Assembly (NCBI GenBank): GCA_019246455.1
Contig: JAFAQJ010000165.1
Location: 1-8,369 of the forward strand
Reading direction: 5' to 3'
DNA length: 8,369 nucleotides
Source of the DNA: Pseudolabrys sp.
Lineage (GTDB): Bacteria > Pseudomonadota > Alphaproteobacteria > Rhizobiales > Xanthobacteraceae
In this document: one piece after another, positions 7,154 through 8,369 of the stretch
Numbering within the stretch: position 1 is the first letter of the stretch
How the letters are laid out: every line of letters starts with the position of its first letter
Position numbers and translations under genes: made by a program
Notes under the pieces: model-generated
Databases searched by the model: none
What the model was told of the DNA's origin: nothing
The model's input: the letters and a program-made list of their open reading frames with translations, nothing else

Positions 7154-7903
7154 ATGACCGATCCGGTCGACCCCTTCCTAGTTAGTCCGAAGCCGACGGT
7201 GGTTCCGCACATCGGGTTTTTCGCGCGGCTGCGCAATTATTTCTTGACCGGCTTGGTAGTGGCCGGGCCGGTTGCCGTCACTGCGTGGCTGACGTGGTCT
7301 TTCATCAAATGGGTCGACGGGCTGGTCGGCCCGCTTATCCCGCCGGCGCTTCGGCCTGAAACCTATCTCCCGGTCGCTATTCCCGGCACCGGGCTGGTGA
7401 TCGCGTTGATCGGTCTGACCTTGCTTGGCTTTCTCGCCGCGAATTTGGTCGGCCGCACTCTGGTCGAGCTGGGCGAGAGTCTGCTCAACCGGATGCCGAT
7501 CGTGCGTCCCATTTACAAAACGATGAAGCAAATCTTCGAGACATTGTTCTCGAAGACGGGATCGAGTTTTCGGAAGGTCGCCCTGGTTGAGTTTCCAGCG
7601 CCGGGCATGTGGTCTCTCGTCTTGCTATCGCAGCCGCCCAGCCCAGGCATTGCCGAGAAACTCCCCCAAAAGGAACACGTATCGGTGTTCCTGCCGTGCA
7701 CGCCGAACCCGACGACGGGCTTTTTCTTTTATGTCCCACGCGAGGCGTTGGTCGAACTCGATATCACGGTTGAGGCGGCGATGAGCTTGCTTATTTCCGC
7801 CGGTGTTGTGCAACCCGGATCGGGTCCGGAGGCGCAAGCAAAACTGGCTGCAATGGCTGGGACGCTTCGTGCGGGGGCGCCGGGTCCCGTTCCGGCGAAG
7901 TAA
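7154..7903 (+). CDS. DUF502 family inner-membrane protein
   Basis: The protein has 249 residues, and ATG 7154 follows AGGA (7143-7146) by seven bases. Residues about 28-50 and 77-98 form two membrane helices joined by a roughly 26-residue loop. The family pattern is clear: AGPVAVTAWLTW with IKWVD, IPGTGL, GRTLVELGESLLNRMP (100-115), PIYKTMKQIFET (119-130), VALVEFPAPG, TPNPTTGFFFYVP (183-195) and LDITVEAAMSLLISAG. The soluble domain from about 100 onward probably faces the cytoplasm by inference from helix number, followed by a low-complexity Ala/Gly/Pro tail. The family is widespread in proteobacteria and, to my knowledge, has no established biochemical function. It sits nine bases behind glmS, suggesting shared transcription, but linkage alone does not tie it to amino-sugar synthesis. 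Its stop codon directly abuts the recG stop. Confidence 0.9.
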   Translation: MTDPVDPFLVSPKPTVVPHIGFFARLRNYFLTGLVVAGPVAVTAWLTWSFIKWVDGLVGPLIPPALRPETYLPVAIPGTGLVIALIGLTLLGFLAANLVGRTLVELGESLLNRMPIVRPIYKTMKQIFETLFSKTGSSFRKVALVEFPAPGMWSLVLLSQPPSPGIAEKLPQKEHVSVFLPCTPNPTTGFFFYVPREALVELDITVEAAMSLLISAGVVQPGSGPEAQAKLAAMAGTLRAGAPGPVPAK

Positions 7904-8369
7904 TCATCCGGCCTGCAATAAACGGATCGCCTCATCTTTTTCAAAGAGATAGAGAAGATAGCGCAGGGCATGGCCGCGATCCGTTGAGAGCTTGGGGTCT
8001 CGGGCCAAAATAAGCTGGGCATCGTCACGGGCGGTATGAAGATATTTTCCGTGAATTTCCGGTCTCGCAACACGGAATCCTGGCATTCCGCTCTGTCGCG
8101 TCCCCAGCACGTCGCCTTCGCCGCGTAAGCGTAAGTCTTCTTCCGCAATTTGAAATCCATCGTCCGTTTCTCGCATGATAGCGAGACGAGCTTTGGCCAA
8201 GGCGCCCAATGGGCTCCGATAAAGCAATAGGCATGTTGACTTGCCGACGCCACGACCGACGCGGCCGCGCAGCTGGTGCAGCTGAGCCAGACCAAAACGC
8301 TCCGCATGTTCAATGACCATGATTGTCGCTTCAGGCACGTCAACACCAACCTCGATCACCGTCGTTGCC
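7904..8369 (-). CDS. recG: RecG, ATP-dependent DNA helicase, C-terminal part (5' end outside window)
   Basis: Only the last 154 residues or so are in the window; the reading frame runs off the right edge, so the gene is cut by the window and not broken. RecG is a superfamily 2 helicase that remodels stalled replication forks and recombination intermediates. The fragment begins inside the second helicase lobe: TTVIEVGVDVPEA (motif V region), then QLHQLRGRVGRG, which holds the motif VI arginines. DDGFQIAEEDLRLRGEGD and LGTRQSG are the diagnostic RecG segment after the helicase core; Mfd shares the first part but ends differently. The C-terminus, with LHTARDDAQLIL and YLLYLFEKDEAIRLL, is typical of alphaproteobacterial RecG. 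The stop at 7904-7906 abuts the stop of the convergent DUF502 gene with no bases between. Confidence 0.95.
   Translation of the reverse strand, partial: ATTVIEVGVDVPEATIMVIEHAERFGLAQLHQLRGRVGRGVGKSTCLLLYRSPLGALAKARLAIMRETDDGFQIAEEDLRLRGEGDVLGTRQSGMPGFRVARPEIHGKYLHTARDDAQLILARDPKLSTDRGHALRYLLYLFEKDEAIRLLQAG

Overview
This window looks like ordinary chromosomal DNA of an alphaproteobacterium, most likely of the order Hyphomicrobiales close to Bradyrhizobium or Rhodopseudomonas. The evidence is the GC-rich coding bias, the glmU-glmS-DUF502 block running head-on into recG, and a GH17-plus-membrane protein that resembles the Bradyrhizobium glucan protein NdvC. That assignment is recognition from sequence; no search was run. 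I see no insertion sequence, integrase, phage gene, CRISPR array, rRNA or convincing tRNA.

Layout. About 20-195 holds no supported gene, only a GC-rich stem-loop. Positions 196-678 (-) encode a small secreted, cysteine-containing protein. About 236 bp of divergent promoter region follows (679-914), with a strong inverted repeat and a candidate promoter. Positions 915-2510 (+) encode the ndvC-like beta-glucan protein. It overlaps tail-to-tail by 35 bp with a small four-helix membrane protein (2476-2850, -). Upstream of that gene on the same strand is a membrane-anchored protein with a SPOR-like C-terminus (2872-3717, -). A 102-bp divergent gap separates this pair from glmU (3820-5193, +), followed by glmS (5300-7144, +) and a DUF502 membrane protein (7154-7903, +). 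The 3' end of recG enters from the right on the minus strand and stops immediately next to the DUF502 stop codon.

How the genes work together. GlmS makes glucosamine-6-phosphate from fructose-6-phosphate and glutamine. GlmU acetylates and uridylates the glucosamine-1-phosphate derived from it, giving UDP-GlcNAc for peptidoglycan and lipopolysaccharide; the mutase GlmM is not in the window. The SPOR-like protein may also act at the cell wall. The 915-2510 product and its divergent secreted neighbour probably belong to periplasmic beta-1,3/beta-1,6-glucan synthesis. RecG is a DNA-repair helicase unrelated to these. I found no clear undescribed system; the points most worth a second look are the uncharacterised small proteins and several inverted repeats at gene boundaries.
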